Notes: generated by a model from the letters alone, not told the origin. A stretch of 64,000 bases of DNA from an uncultured Leucobacter sp. (GCA_937967375.1 CALCJF010000057.1:55882-119881); one strand, 5' to 3'. Shown: positions 53,327-62,584, numbered from the stretch's first letter. Made by a program: numbers and translations.

Positions 53327-54088
53327 ATGGTCACGCAGAAGAACGTGCGCGTCGCACTGGTGACGGGGGCCACTTCTGGAATCGGCGTCGAGATCGCGCG
53401 CCAGCTGGTGCACGACGGCTTTCACGTCGCTGTGAGCGGACGCTCGGTCGAGCGCGGCGAACGTGTTGCGACAGAACTCGGCGACCGCGCACAGTTTCTG
53501 CGCGCTGACCTGCTCGAGCCGGGTAGCGCCGCGGCGCTCATCGATCAGACGGTGCAGACTCTCGGCCGCATCGACGTGCTCGTGAACAACGCCGCAATCG
53601 ACCATACGAACGACCTGCTCGAGGTGGGCGAGGGCGAGATTCGCGAGACGTTCGAGGCCAACACCTTCGCGCCTATGAACCTGCTGATCGCGGCAGCGCG
53701 GGCGATGCGGGCGCAGGGGGCCGGCGGATCCATTATCAACGTGACCTCGCGCCTCGCCAGCATCGGGGTGCCGACCATGGGCATCTACAGCGCGAGCAAG
53801 GGAGCGATGCTCGCCTTCACGAAGGCTGCCGCGATCGATCTCGCGCAGTACGGCATCCGCGTGAACGCCGTCGCGCCCGGCATGACCCGCACGCCGCTCT
53901 ACGAAGAGTGGCTCGCTGGTTTGGCCGATCCCTCTGCCGAAGCTGAGCGGGTGGCCTCGGCGATTCCGCTCGGGCGCATCGCCTCGCCCGACGACGTTGC
54001 CGCGACGGTCGGCTTTCTCGCGAGCGACTCGGCGGCCTATCTGACGGGTGTGTCGATACCGGTCGATGGCGGCTATCTGGCGAAGTAG
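53327..54088 (+). CDS. Short-chain dehydrogenase/reductase
   Basis: A 253 aa classical SDR. TGATSGIG is the cofactor motif, NNAA follows strand 4, and catalytic Ser, Tyr and Lys are in VTSRLAS and YSASKGA. SGRSVERGE has Arg residues after strand 2, favouring NADP(H). The start at 53327 (MVTQKNVRV) follows AGGGGG. It is preceded by a perfect GntR operator. A hydroxy-acid or semialdehyde-related substrate would fit the neighbours, but this is inference. Confidence 0.87.
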   Translation: MVTQKNVRVALVTGATSGIGVEIARQLVHDGFHVAVSGRSVERGERVATELGDRAQFLRADLLEPGSAAALIDQTVQTLGRIDVLVNNAAIDHTNDLLEVGEGEIRETFEANTFAPMNLLIAAARAMRAQGAGGSIINVTSRLASIGVPTMGIYSASKGAMLAFTKAAAIDLAQYGIRVNAVAPGMTRTPLYEEWLAGLADPSAEAERVASAIPLGRIASPDDVAATVGFLASDSAAYLTGVSIPVDGGYLAK

Positions 54089-54136
54089 GCCCGCAACGAT
54101 CTCAGTCTCACGAGCGCCCGCCAAGGAAGTCGAAGC

Positions 54137-55432
54137 ATGAACCGAAACCCGGCATCGAGCCGAAAGACCCCAGCCAGTTCGCCACGCACGAGTCGCATCA
54201 TGCTCTACGTGAGCAAGCGCGAGACGCGGCGCCTGAAGCGCCTGCTGCGCGTCGAGATGGTCGGCGGAGTGCTCGTGATGTTCGCGGCACTGATCGGTTT
54301 TGTGCTCGCGAATAGCCCGGCAAGCGAGTGGTATTTCTCGCTTCGAGACACGAGGATCGGCCCCGAGGCGCTGCACCTCAACCTGACGCTGGGCCAGTGG
54401 GCCTCTGATGGGCTGCTCGCGGTCTTCTTCTTTTTGGTTGGTCTCGAGTTGAAACGAGAGTTCGTCGAGGGCGCACTCAGCCGCTTCTCGACCGCTATCG
54501 TGCCCGTGGTCGCGGCAGCCGGCGGCGTGATTACGCCCGCCCTCATCTATCTCGCGGTGAATGCCGGCCAGCCGACGACACACGGCTGGGCGATTCCCAC
54601 CGCCACCGACATCGCGTTCGCGGTCGCGGTGCTCGGGCTGATCGCACCGCGGATCCCGCTGGCGCTGCGCATCTTCCTGCTCACCCTCGCCGTGGTTGAC
54701 GACTTCATCGCCATCGGCATCATCGCGTTCTTCTATACCGACGGCATCAAGCTGCTGCCGCTGCTCGGGGCGCTCGTGCTCGTGGGGCTCTACGCGCTGC
54801 TCGCCCGCCGCTTCGCCGGCTGGTACCACTCGCGCGCGTGGGCGGCTTGGCTCACGCTGCTCCCGATCGGCATCGTCGTCTGGGCGCTCGTGCACGCTTC
54901 GGGAGTGCACGCGACCATCGCAGGGGTGCTGCTCGCGTTCACCGTGCCTGTCGCCATGATGCCGCGGGGGGTCGACGAACATGATCCGAACGATGCGACG
55001 ACCAGGCCGCATTACCTGGCCGAGCACTTCGGCTACCGCTTCGGCCCGATCTCAACGGGAATTGCCGTGCCCGTGTTCGCGTTCTTCGCCGCGGGAGTCG
55101 CGGTCAAGGGGTCGTCGGGCTTCTTTGCCGACCCGATCGCGATCGGGATCATGCTCGGTCTCGTGCTCGGCAAGCCGATCGGCATCGTGCTCACGACCCT
55201 GGCGCTCACGAAGTTCACGCGGGCCGAGCTCGATCCGCAGGTGAGGCTTCGCGAACTCATCGGCGTCGGGGCGCTCGCGGGCGTTGGCTTTACTGTGGCG
55301 ATGCTTGTGGCAGAGCTCAGCTTCAGCGATGTCGCTCACGCCGACACCGCTCGCCTCGCAGTGATGGCCGGATCTGTGATCTCGGTTGCCGTGGCTGCAG
55401 TCTTTCTTGTGCGGCCAGGACGCCATTCCTGA
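54137..55432 (+). CDS. nhaA: Na+/H+ antiporter NhaA
   Basis: A 431 aa antiporter with about twelve hydrophobic segments. PTATDIAFAVAVL and VVDDFIAIGIIAFFY carry the Asp pair and following residues of the ion site. LFFFLVGLELKREF-like sequence (FFFLVGLELKREFVEG) and the C-terminal GVGFTVAMLVAEL are conserved. It exchanges external protons for internal Na+ and could support Na+-driven TRAP uptake by maintaining the sodium gradient. It is 48 bases after the SDR and may share its promoter. Confidence 0.94.
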   Translation: MNRNPASSRKTPASSPRTSRIMLYVSKRETRRLKRLLRVEMVGGVLVMFAALIGFVLANSPASEWYFSLRDTRIGPEALHLNLTLGQWASDGLLAVFFFLVGLELKREFVEGALSRFSTAIVPVVAAAGGVITPALIYLAVNAGQPTTHGWAIPTATDIAFAVAVLGLIAPRIPLALRIFLLTLAVVDDFIAIGIIAFFYTDGIKLLPLLGALVLVGLYALLARRFAGWYHSRAWAAWLTLLPIGIVVWALVHASGVHATIAGVLLAFTVPVAMMPRGVDEHDPNDATTRPHYLAEHFGYRFGPISTGIAVPVFAFFAAGVAVKGSSGFFADPIAIGIMLGLVLGKPIGIVLTTLALTKFTRAELDPQVRLRELIGVGALAGVGFTVAMLVAELSFSDVAHADTARLAVMAGSVISVAVAAVFLVRPGRHS

Positions 55433-55450
55433 TCCTGGGGGCTTCGGCTC

Positions 55451-56314
55451 TTAGCGAGGCGACCAGTTCGCAGGGTCGATGCGCCCCTCGTACATCGGCA
55501 GCGCCACGGGCGCATCACCTGAGCCAAACTGCTCCCACATGCGATTGAGGCCAGCGGTGCCGTATGTTCGCACTTCGGCGACGCGACCGTCTGCGACTGT
55601 GGCGAGAATCGTCGTCTCTTCGGTGCCCGCGTCTGCGATCACCGTTCCCTCGGCATCGATGATCTGACTGCGGCCCTGGCCGAAAGGAGCTGCGCAGTTC
55701 ACGGTCACGAACATGCACTGATTCGTGATTGCGTTCGCCTGAGCGAGTATGAGCTCCTGAGCGCGATCCTTTGCCCGTGACTGGGCGATGTTGAGGATCA
55801 CGTCGGCACCGAGCCATGCGAGTTGTCTTGAATGCTCGGGAAACCAGGTGTCGTAGCAGTTCGAGAAACCGAGGCGGCCGAGCCCCTCGACGCCGTGCAC
55901 GACGAACTCGGTTCCGGGGGTGAAGCATTCATATGGCCGCCACGGGAACATTTTGCGATAGCTTGCTCGGAGCGCTCCGCTCGGGTCGAAGAGCAGCTGC
56001 GTGTTGTAGAGATTGCCCTGCGCGTCGGTTTCAACGATGCTACCCGGGCAGAGCCAGATTCCGTGGGTGGCGGCGATCGTTCCAAGTTCGGCGACAAAGG
56101 AAGCGGTCAGCGGCTGAGCGGTCGAGGCGAGTGCAGCCTCGCGATGCTCCGGCTCGATGTGCTCTACACCGATGAGGTGCAACTCGGGAAAGGCGAGCAG
56201 GCCAACTCCCGGAAACTGTTCGAGCGTGCGCGTAACGTCGTCGCGGAACGCGGGCAGCGGGTGCTCGTACGCAAGAGGCTGGCGCTGCGCAACCCCGATC
56301 ACGAGTGCTGACAC
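55451..56314 (-). CDS. Nitrilase superfamily carbon-nitrogen hydrolase
   Basis: A 287 aa amidohydrolase with the Glu-Lys-Cys triad at E44 (FPELHL), K121 (YRKMFPW) and C153 (SNCYDTWFPE). The GTG start at 56314 follows AAGGGGG. The family covers omega-amidase, beta-ureidopropionase and N-carbamoyl hydrolases; the aromatic YRKMFPWRPYE segment resembles aliphatic amidase/nitrilase-like subgroups. It is convergent with nhaA (18-base gap) and follows the TRAP operon terminator. It could release ammonia from an imported amide, feeding gabTD (inference). Confidence 0.87.
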   Translation of the reverse strand: MSALVIGVAQRQPLAYEHPLPAFRDDVTRTLEQFPGVGLLAFPELHLIGVEHIEPEHREAALASTAQPLTASFVAELGTIAATHGIWLCPGSIVETDAQGNLYNTQLLFDPSGALRASYRKMFPWRPYECFTPGTEFVVHGVEGLGRLGFSNCYDTWFPEHSRQLAWLGADVILNIAQSRAKDRAQELILAQANAITNQCMFVTVNCAAPFGQGRSQIIDAEGTVIADAGTEETTILATVADGRVAEVRTYGTAGLNRMWEQFGSGDAPVALPMYEGRIDPANWSPR

Positions 56315-56377
56315 CGGGCACCCCCTTCCTCATCAGTATGTTATTCGGAACAGCTTCGAAGCGGGCGAAAAATGGAA

Positions 56378-56403
56378 AGGCCCGGGCGCATGCGCCCGGG
56401 CCT
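56378..56403 (-). terminator. Intrinsic terminator of the TRAP operon
   Basis: AGGCCCGGGCGCA and its exact complement TGCGCCCGGGCCT form a 26-base perfect palindrome. On the minus strand it is followed by TTTCCATTTTTC, a clear T tract, 15 bases after the dctM stop. Confidence 0.88.
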
Positions 56404-56417
56404 CGATCCCTTTCGAA

Positions 56418-57695
56418 CTACTTCATGAGGCTCGGCAAGAACGTGCTGATCTGTGGCACGAAGGTGATCACTACCAGCACCGCGATGAGCGCGATCACAT
56501 AGGGCAGCGCCGCAAGGCTGACCTTCTCGATCGAGAGGCCGCTGATCGCGGAGGCGACGTTGAGGTTGTCGCCCACCGGCGGTGTCGCGAAGCCGATCAT
56601 CGACGCCATGATCATGACGATGCCGAAGTGCACCGGATCCATGCCAAAGCCGGTCACGACCGGCACGAGAATGGGAGCCATCAGGATGATGCCGGCCAGT
56701 GTCTCCATGAACATGCCCATGAACAGCAGCAGCACGAGGATCACCAAAAGGATCACCCAGAACGGCACCGAGAGCCCTCCCAGCCAGCCCGACACGAGCA
56801 TCGGCACGCGTTCAACCGTGAGAATGCGCGCGTAGGTCGACGCGGTCGCGATGATGACGAGGATCATGCCCGAGATGAGCAGAGTCGACTTGAACATCGT
56901 TGGAATGTCGGAGCGCTTCGCCTCGCGGTAGACGAGGGTGAGCACCACGCTGTAGGCGACGGCGATGCCGGCTGCCTCGGTCGGCGTGAAGACGCCGCCG
57001 TAGATGCCGCCGAGCACGACGATCGGCATGAGCAGGGTCCACTTGGCGCGCCAGACCGCGGTCCACCGCTCCTTCCAGGTGGCCTTCGGTACGCCCGTGC
57101 CAAAGCCGCCCTTCTTTGCGTAGTAGCGGCTCACGAAGTACAGCACGATCACGATGATGAGGCCGGGGATGAACCCGGCCATGAACAGGTCGCCGATCGA
57201 GGTGTTCGTCGTGATGCCGTAGATGACGAGCGGGATGCTCGGGGGAATCACGATGCCGACGCCGCCGGCGGTCGCGAGCACGCCCGCGCTGTACCCCTTG
57301 CTGTACCCCTCGCGGATCATCGACGGGATCATGATGCCGCCGATTGCGGCGACGGTGGCCGGGCCCGAACCGCTGAGCATCGCGAACACGGTGGTGGCGA
57401 GCAGGGCGACCGCTGCCAGGCCGCCCGTGATGTGGCCGACGAAGGCCTTCGCGACCTCGATGAGACGCCGAGAGAGCCCGCCGTACTCCATGATCACACC
57501 CGAGAGAACGAACAACGGCACCGCGAGCAGCGGATACGAGTCGACCGCACCGAACATGGTCTGCGTGAGGTAACTCACGGGGATCACGTTCGTCACAAGC
57601 ACCGCAAGCACCGATGAGATGCCGAGTGCGAAAGCGATCGGCATGCCGATGATCAGCAGAATCGCGAAGACGATGAAGAGAAGTGCGATACCCAT
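56418..57695 (-). CDS. dctM: TRAP transporter large permease (DctM)
   Basis: A 425 aa membrane protein of the DctM/SiaM class with eleven or twelve hydrophobic segments. AVPLFVLSGVIMEYGGLSRRL, MLSGSGPATVAAIGGIMIP and VFTPTEAAGIAVAY are characteristic. The start at 57695 (MGIALLFIVF) was chosen because longer in-frame reading overlaps dctQ. It uses the Na+ gradient to import the ligand delivered by DctP. It is separated from dctQ by two bases. Confidence 0.94.
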   Translation of the reverse strand: MGIALLFIVFAILLIIGMPIAFALGISSVLAVLVTNVIPVSYLTQTMFGAVDSYPLLAVPLFVLSGVIMEYGGLSRRLIEVAKAFVGHITGGLAAVALLATTVFAMLSGSGPATVAAIGGIMIPSMIREGYSKGYSAGVLATAGGVGIVIPPSIPLVIYGITTNTSIGDLFMAGFIPGLIIVIVLYFVSRYYAKKGGFGTGVPKATWKERWTAVWRAKWTLLMPIVVLGGIYGGVFTPTEAAGIAVAYSVVLTLVYREAKRSDIPTMFKSTLLISGMILVIIATASTYARILTVERVPMLVSGWLGGLSVPFWVILLVILVLLLFMGMFMETLAGIILMAPILVPVVTGFGMDPVHFGIVMIMASMIGFATPPVGDNLNVASAISGLSIEKVSLAALPYVIALIAVLVVITFVPQISTFLPSLMK

Positions 57696-57697
57696 GA

Positions 57698-58231
57698 TCA
57701 GTCGACCTCCAGCGGTGGCTTGGGAATGGGGGCGTTCGGGTGCTTGATGATGTCGATGAACGCGAGCACGGTGTGCTGCGCCACTCGGTACGACATCAGC
57801 AGCATGCCGAGCGTGAGGCCGAAGTAGACGAACGACATCGGGATGCGCGAGGCGGCCGAGACTTGGCCGCTCGCCACCTGTTGCATGACCTGCTGCCACG
57901 ACAGCACGAGCATGAGCACCAGGAACGCGAGCCAGAGCACGAACACGATGATGCGAATGACGCGCTGAGCAATGGGCAGCTTGCTGCCGATCAGATCGAC
58001 AATGACATTGAACTTGACGTGGCGCAGGTACTTCACGGCGTAGCTGCCGGCGATCCACACGAACCACACCAGGGCGAAGCGAGCGATCTCCTCGGACCAG
58101 ACGAGCGGTGAGCCGAGCACGTAGCGCATGATGACCTGCGCGACGACGAGCACGGTGAAGATCACGAGGGCCGCAGAGGCCAAGTACACCTCGACGTATT
58201 CGTCGAGGTGCCTGAGAATGCGTTTCAGCAT
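57698..58231 (-). CDS. dctQ: TRAP transporter small permease (DctQ)
   Basis: A 177 aa protein with four hydrophobic segments. SPLVWSEEIARFALVWFVWIAG is the conserved DctQ signature and KYLRHVKFNVIVDL is the following loop. It pairs with DctM to form the transport unit. It is the middle gene of the operon. Confidence 0.92.
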   Translation of the reverse strand: MLKRILRHLDEYVEVYLASAALVIFTVLVVAQVIMRYVLGSPLVWSEEIARFALVWFVWIAGSYAVKYLRHVKFNVIVDLIGSKLPIAQRVIRIIVFVLWLAFLVLMLVLSWQQVMQQVASGQVSAASRIPMSFVYFGLTLGMLLMSYRVAQHTVLAFIDIIKHPNAPIPKPPLEVD

Positions 58232-58262
58232 ATGCGGGGCTTTCTTGATGATGAAAAGGGGA

Positions 58263-58296
58263 GCGGGCTCCTCGCCGAAACTGGCGCGGAGCCCGC
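58263..58296 (-). terminator. Intercistronic hairpin between dctP and dctQ
   Basis: GCGGGCTCC and GGAGCCCGC form a perfect nine-base stem, extended inside by GCC/GGC. It lies in the 75-base gap right after the dctP stop and has no T tract. It probably keeps dctP mRNA more abundant than the permease mRNA. Confidence 0.55.
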
Positions 58297-58306
58297 AGAG
58301 GAAGGC

Positions 58307-59353
58307 CTAGTTGATGGCTTCCAGGAAGGTGGTGTTGCCGGCGGCCTCAAGGATCGCCTTCAGCTTCTCGGTGTCGACCTTCGACGCGTTCGCCTCGTAG
58401 AACGGAACGGTCGCATCGATCCATGCCTGGCGCTGCTCGGGGGTGACGTCGGCGACGGTACCGCCTGCGGCCTCGATCTCTGCGCGCACCTCGTCGTTGA
58501 TGCCGGCCTTCAGCTCACGCAGCTTCACGATCATGTCATCGGCTGCGGTCGTGATGATCTCCTGATCCTCGGCGGGCAGGCCCTCGAGGAAGCTCTTGCT
58601 GATCAGGATGACCTCGGGGTCGTAGATCCAGCGCAGCTCAGTCAGCTTTGCAGCGGGCTCAGTGAACTTTGCCGAGTAGAGCAGTTCGAAGGGGTTCTCA
58701 ACGCCGTCGACGACGCCCTGCTGCAGCGCGGTGAAGACCTCGGGGAACGCCATCGGGGTGGGTGCGGCGCCCATGCTCTCCCAGTAGGCGATGTGCATCG
58801 GCACCTGCATGGTGCGCAGCTTCTTGCCCTTGATGTCCTCAGGCGAGATGACGGTTTCCTTGGTCATGGCGAGGTTGCGGAAGCCGTTCTCGCCCCAGCC
58901 GAGTGCGGTAAGGCCGCTCTCTTCGATGCCGCTGAGCATGTCGTCGCCGATCTCGCCGTCGAGCACCTCATAGGCGGTCTCCGCGTTCTCGAAGATGAAG
59001 GGGAAGTCGAAGACCTGCAGTGAGTCGTCGAAGTTCGCGAGCACGCCCACCGAGGGAGCGGTCATCTCGAGGTTGCCCGCCTGCACGGCCTCGATCATCT
59101 CGCGCTCGCCGCCGAGCTGGCTGTCGGGGTAGACCTCGACGGTGATGCGGCCGTCCGAGCGCTCGTTCACGAGCTCGGCGAAGTAGTCGTACGCCTGGTT
59201 CTGCGTGTCGCCGGCCGAGATCACGTTGCCGAACTTGATCGTGTAGCTCGACCCCTCGGCCTTCTCGCCGCCGCCGTTGCCACCCGAAGCGCAAGCCGTG
59301 AGGCTGAGCGCGGCGATGATTCCGAGGGCGAGTGCACCCTTGCGTTTGAACAT
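58307..59353 (-). CDS. dctP: TRAP transporter substrate-binding lipoprotein (DctP)
   Basis: A 348 aa lipoprotein with signal peptide and lipobox LTAC. The DctP family pattern is clear: FAELVNERSDGRITVEVYPDSQLGGEREMIEAV near the N-terminus, GKKLRTMQVPMH with the Arg expected to bind the ligand carboxylate, and the helix FTALQQGVVDGVENPFE. DctP proteins bind organic acids such as C4-dicarboxylates, 2-hydroxy acids or sugar acids. It is first in the TRAP operon, divergent from gabD and behind the GntR palindrome at 59448. Confidence 0.94.
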   Translation of the reverse strand: MFKRKGALALGIIAALSLTACASGGNGGGEKAEGSSYTIKFGNVISAGDTQNQAYDYFAELVNERSDGRITVEVYPDSQLGGEREMIEAVQAGNLEMTAPSVGVLANFDDSLQVFDFPFIFENAETAYEVLDGEIGDDMLSGIEESGLTALGWGENGFRNLAMTKETVISPEDIKGKKLRTMQVPMHIAYWESMGAAPTPMAFPEVFTALQQGVVDGVENPFELLYSAKFTEPAAKLTELRWIYDPEVILISKSFLEGLPAEDQEIITTAADDMIVKLRELKAGINDEVRAEIEAAGGTVADVTPEQRQAWIDATVPFYEANASKVDTEKLKAILEAAGNTTFLEAIN

Positions 59354-59447
59354 GTGGGAAACCTCCGTTGGTCTGTTCGGTCGACCGTCGACCGCTCATA
59401 GTGCGTGGTGAGCCACTCGCTCGCGGCGCCCTCGACTATAGAGCTAT

Positions 59448-59460
59448 ACTGTAATACAGT
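59448..59460. promoter_or_regulatory. GntR-type operator shared by dctPQM and gabDT promoters
   Basis: ACTGTAATACAGT is an inverted repeat (ACTGT/ACAGT). Rightward, TATACT (59445-59450) is an ideal -10 and overlaps it; leftward, TATAGT (59440-59435) is a good -10 next to it. One bound regulator could silence both directions. Confidence 0.7.
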
Positions 59461-59592
59461 TTCACGAGAGTTCGCCAATCGAGATGTGTCGCTGATGGCA
59501 AATCGTTACCTCAGAACCGCCGGCTGAATCGAACTCACTGAGCCGCTCAACTCTTGCCGCGAGGCAGAGAACCCAAGATAAAGGAGTCACCC

Positions 59593-61074
59593 ATGACCTT
59601 GCTCAGCCCCTCAGCCGAGCGCCTCACCGCCTCGGACGCAGCAATCGCGAGCCTGCCTGGCTTCGCGAATCACGAGCCGGGTGCGAACGAGTTTGCGGTG
59701 CTCGACCCATCGACCGAGCAGCGCATCGCGACCCTGCCCAGCTATTCAACCGACTACGCCCTCGAGCAGGTCGCGATCGCTGACGAGGCGGGTCGAGCTT
59801 GGGCGGCGACCACACCGCGCCACCGCTCCGACGTGCTGCACAACGTGTACGCGCACCTGATCGCGAACCGCGATCGCCTCGCCTACGTCATCAGCCGCGA
59901 GATGGGCAAGACTCTCGCCGAAGCGCTCGGCGAGGTGCAGTACGCAGCCGACTACGTGCGTTGGAACGCCGACTCGCTGCTGAGCCCGGCCGGCAGCTAC
60001 CGCGAGAACCCGGTCGGTGGGTCGACCATTCTCACGAAACGCGCTCCCGTGGGCACGGCCCTGCTGATCGCGCCCTGGAACTTCCCGATGGCCATGATCA
60101 CCCGCAAGATCGCACCAGCACTCGCAGCCGGCTGCGGTTCGGTCATCAAGCCCGCAGGCCTGACTCCCCTCACCACGCTGCTCACCGTCGAACTGATGGC
60201 GGAGGCCGGTGTGCCGCGCGAGCTCATGCGTGTGGTCACCACGACTCAGTCGGGTGCTTTCAGCGAGGCCGTGCTCTCTGACCCGCGCATTCGCAAGATC
60301 TCGTTCACCGGATCGACCGAGGTCGGATCGACGCTCATGGGGCTCGCCGCGAAGAACATCGTGAAGAGCTCGATGGAGCTCGGCGGCAACGCGCCCTGCC
60401 TGGTCTTCGACGATGCCGATCTCGACCGCGCGGTCGAGGGCGTCTTTCTCGCGAAGATGCGCAACGGCGGTCAGTCGTGCGTCGCCGCGAACCGCATCTA
60501 CGTGCAAGACGGCATCGCCGATGCGTTCGTCGAGGCATTCGCAGAGAAGATGGCTTCGGTGAAGCTGGGCGCTGCTGTCGCCGAGGGTGCCGACCTCGGC
60601 CCGGTCATCGACCGCCGCGCCGTTGACCGCCTGTCGGCGCTCGTGAAGGACGCGACTGACAAGGGCGCCGAGCTGCGCGCCGGTGGCAGCGCACCCGACG
60701 CTCCGGGCTACTTCTTCGAGGCCACCGTGCTCGACAAGGTTTCGGCCGACACCGAGATCGCGGGCACCGAGATCTTCGGCCCGGTCGCCGCGATTAGCCG
60801 CTTCTCGACTCAGGCCGAGGCGCTGCAGGTCGCGAACGACACCCCGTTCGGTCTCGCCAGCTACGTGTTCACCGAGAACCTCGATCGCGCGCTGAATGTC
60901 GCCGACCAGCTCGAAACCGGCCTCGTCGGCATCAACAACGGCGTGCCCTCGAACGTAGCAGCGCCGTTCGGTGGCATGAAGCAGTCGGGCCTCGGCCGCG
61001 AGGGCAGCCACGAGGGTCTCGAGGAGTACCAGGAGATTCGCTTCTACAACATCGCACGCCGCGACACCGTCTAG
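59593..61074 (+). CDS. gabD: Succinate-semialdehyde dehydrogenase-like aldehyde dehydrogenase
   Basis: A 493 aa aldehyde dehydrogenase. IAPWNFPMAM holds the oxyanion Asn, VIKPAG the Lys, MELGGNAPC the general base Glu, and NGGQSCVAANR the nucleophile Cys. The last motif and FGGMKQSGLGREGSHEG are typical of GabD/SSADH. The start at 59593 follows AAAGGAG. It is directly upstream of gabT, so it probably oxidises succinate semialdehyde to succinate. The cofactor cannot be fixed from sequence; other omega-semialdehydes are possible. Confidence 0.9.
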   Translation: MTLLSPSAERLTASDAAIASLPGFANHEPGANEFAVLDPSTEQRIATLPSYSTDYALEQVAIADEAGRAWAATTPRHRSDVLHNVYAHLIANRDRLAYVISREMGKTLAEALGEVQYAADYVRWNADSLLSPAGSYRENPVGGSTILTKRAPVGTALLIAPWNFPMAMITRKIAPALAAGCGSVIKPAGLTPLTTLLTVELMAEAGVPRELMRVVTTTQSGAFSEAVLSDPRIRKISFTGSTEVGSTLMGLAAKNIVKSSMELGGNAPCLVFDDADLDRAVEGVFLAKMRNGGQSCVAANRIYVQDGIADAFVEAFAEKMASVKLGAAVAEGADLGPVIDRRAVDRLSALVKDATDKGAELRAGGSAPDAPGYFFEATVLDKVSADTEIAGTEIFGPVAAISRFSTQAEALQVANDTPFGLASYVFTENLDRALNVADQLETGLVGINNGVPSNVAAPFGGMKQSGLGREGSHEGLEEYQEIRFYNIARRDTV

Positions 61075-61082
61075 TGGGGAGC

Positions 61083-61106
61083 GGGTCGGTTCGAAGAGCC
61101 GGCCCG
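61083..61106 (+). terminator. Weak hairpin between gabD and gabT
   Basis: GGGTCGG and CCGGCCC-type arms (with one G-T pair) surround a short AAG-containing loop in the 87-base gap. It lacks a T tract and probably does not separate the two genes fully. Confidence 0.35.
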
Positions 61107-61161
61107 ATGATCCTCTTCGAATACAAACCCAAACTTCACCCAAGAATTGAAGGAGATTCAC

Positions 61162-62481
61162 ATGTCAACCGTTACCTTCCCGCAGCGCGTGCGCACCGCG
61201 GTTCCCGGTCCCCGCTCGGCTGAGGCGCACGAGCGCCGCCAGCAGTACGTCTCGGCTTCGGTCGCCTCATACATGCCCGTCTACATCGATCGCGCAGAGG
61301 GTTCGATTCTCACCGATCTCGATGGCAACGAGTTCATCGACTTCGGCTGCGGCATCGGAGTGACCTCACTCGGTCACGGCAACACTGCCGCGGTTGACGC
61401 GATGCGCGCGCAGCTCGATCGCTTCAGCCACACGCTGTTCACGGTCACCCCATACGAGCTGTACACCGAGGTCGCCCGCCTGCTGAACGAGCTCACCCCC
61501 GGCGACTTCCCGAAGAAGTCGGCCATGAGCACCACTGGTGCAGAGGCCATCGAGAACGCGGTCAAGGTCGCACGCTCGTTCACGCGACGCAACGGCATCG
61601 CCGTCGTCGACCACGGCTACCACGGCCGCACCAACCTCACGCTGGGCATGAACTACAAGGCGCAGCCCTACTCGACCGGTGCAGGCCCTCGCCAGGGCGA
61701 GATCTACCGCGTGCCCACCTCGTACCCCTTCCGCGACGGCGGCAAAGACGGCGCGCAGGTTGCTCGCGAGGCGATCGCTTACCTCGAGAAGGTCTCAGGC
61801 GCCGACAACCTCGCCTGCTTCGTGATCGAGCCGATCCAGGGCGAGGGCGGCGTCATCGTTCCCGCTGCCGGATACCTCGAGACCATCCAGGCATGGTGCA
61901 ACGAGAACGGCATCGTCGTGATCGCCGACGAGATTCAGACGGGCCTCGGCCGCACCGGCAAGATCTTCGCGAGCGAGCACTTCGGCTTCGTTCCCGACAT
62001 CGTGGTGACCGCGAAGGCGATCGGTGCGGGCATTCCGCTCTCGGCCATCACCGGCCGCGCAGACATCATGGATGCCATGCCCGCCGGCGCGCTCAGCGGC
62101 ACCTACAGCGGCAACCCCGTTGCAGCTGCGGCTTCGGTCGAGGTGCTGCGCCAGCTTGCGGAGCCCGGTGCAATGGATCGCACCACCGAGATCGGCGAGC
62201 GCCTGCGCGCCGGCCTCGAAGAGCTGAAGGCCAAGCACTCGGTCATCGGCGATGTGCGCGGCCACGGTTCGCTCTTCGGCGTCGAGCTGGTCGATGCCGA
62301 CGGCAAGGCGAACGTCGACGCGTTCAAGGTCGTCAGCAAGGCGGCCATGGAGCGTGGCCTGCTCGTCATGGCAGGCGGTAGCGACGGCCACGTGCTGCGC
62401 CTGCTGCCCCAGGTGAACATCTCGAACGAGCTCATCGACGAAGCGCTCAACATTCTCGATGAGGCGTTCTCGACGCTCTAA
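61162..62481 (+). CDS. gabT: 4-aminobutyrate transaminase-like class III aminotransferase
   Basis: A 439 aa PLP enzyme. GAEAIENAVKVAR is the phosphate-binding region, IADEIQTGLGRTGK has the pyridine-N Asp, and the PLP Lys is in VTAKAIGAGIPLS. LMNYKAQPY-like sequence and GTYSGNPVAAAA follow the GabT pattern. ATG 61162 is preceded by AAGGAG. With gabD it converts GABA plus 2-oxoglutarate to succinate semialdehyde and glutamate, then succinate. It may also act on 5-aminovalerate or beta-alanine. Confidence 0.9.
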   Translation: MSTVTFPQRVRTAVPGPRSAEAHERRQQYVSASVASYMPVYIDRAEGSILTDLDGNEFIDFGCGIGVTSLGHGNTAAVDAMRAQLDRFSHTLFTVTPYELYTEVARLLNELTPGDFPKKSAMSTTGAEAIENAVKVARSFTRRNGIAVVDHGYHGRTNLTLGMNYKAQPYSTGAGPRQGEIYRVPTSYPFRDGGKDGAQVAREAIAYLEKVSGADNLACFVIEPIQGEGGVIVPAAGYLETIQAWCNENGIVVIADEIQTGLGRTGKIFASEHFGFVPDIVVTAKAIGAGIPLSAITGRADIMDAMPAGALSGTYSGNPVAAAASVEVLRQLAEPGAMDRTTEIGERLRAGLEELKAKHSVIGDVRGHGSLFGVELVDADGKANVDAFKVVSKAAMERGLLVMAGGSDGHVLRLLPQVNISNELIDEALNILDEAFSTL

Positions 62482-62505
62482 CGATTCGCTGCTTTCGAGG
62501 CAGAG

Positions 62506-62540
62506 GCGGGCGTGGTCGGTTTTCGGCCATGCCCGCTTTT
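62506..62540 (+). terminator. Intrinsic terminator after gabT
   Basis: GCGGGCGTGGTCGG and TCGGCCATGCCCGC pair with G-T tolerated over 14 positions around TTT, then TTTT follows. It lies 24 bases after the gabT stop. Confidence 0.75.
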
Positions 62541-62584
62541 GCGTTGTACGCGGTGCGAGGATCGACCCAGCCAGCGAGCCCTGA

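Noticed and set aside
53255..55027. 590-codon minus-strand open frame
   Set aside because: Antisense to a clear SDR and nhaA; composition is Arg/His/Asp-rich, typical of shadow frames.
59746..61161. 471-codon minus-strand open frame
   Set aside because: Antisense to gabD with intact catalytic motifs on the plus strand; no ribosome site or family signature.
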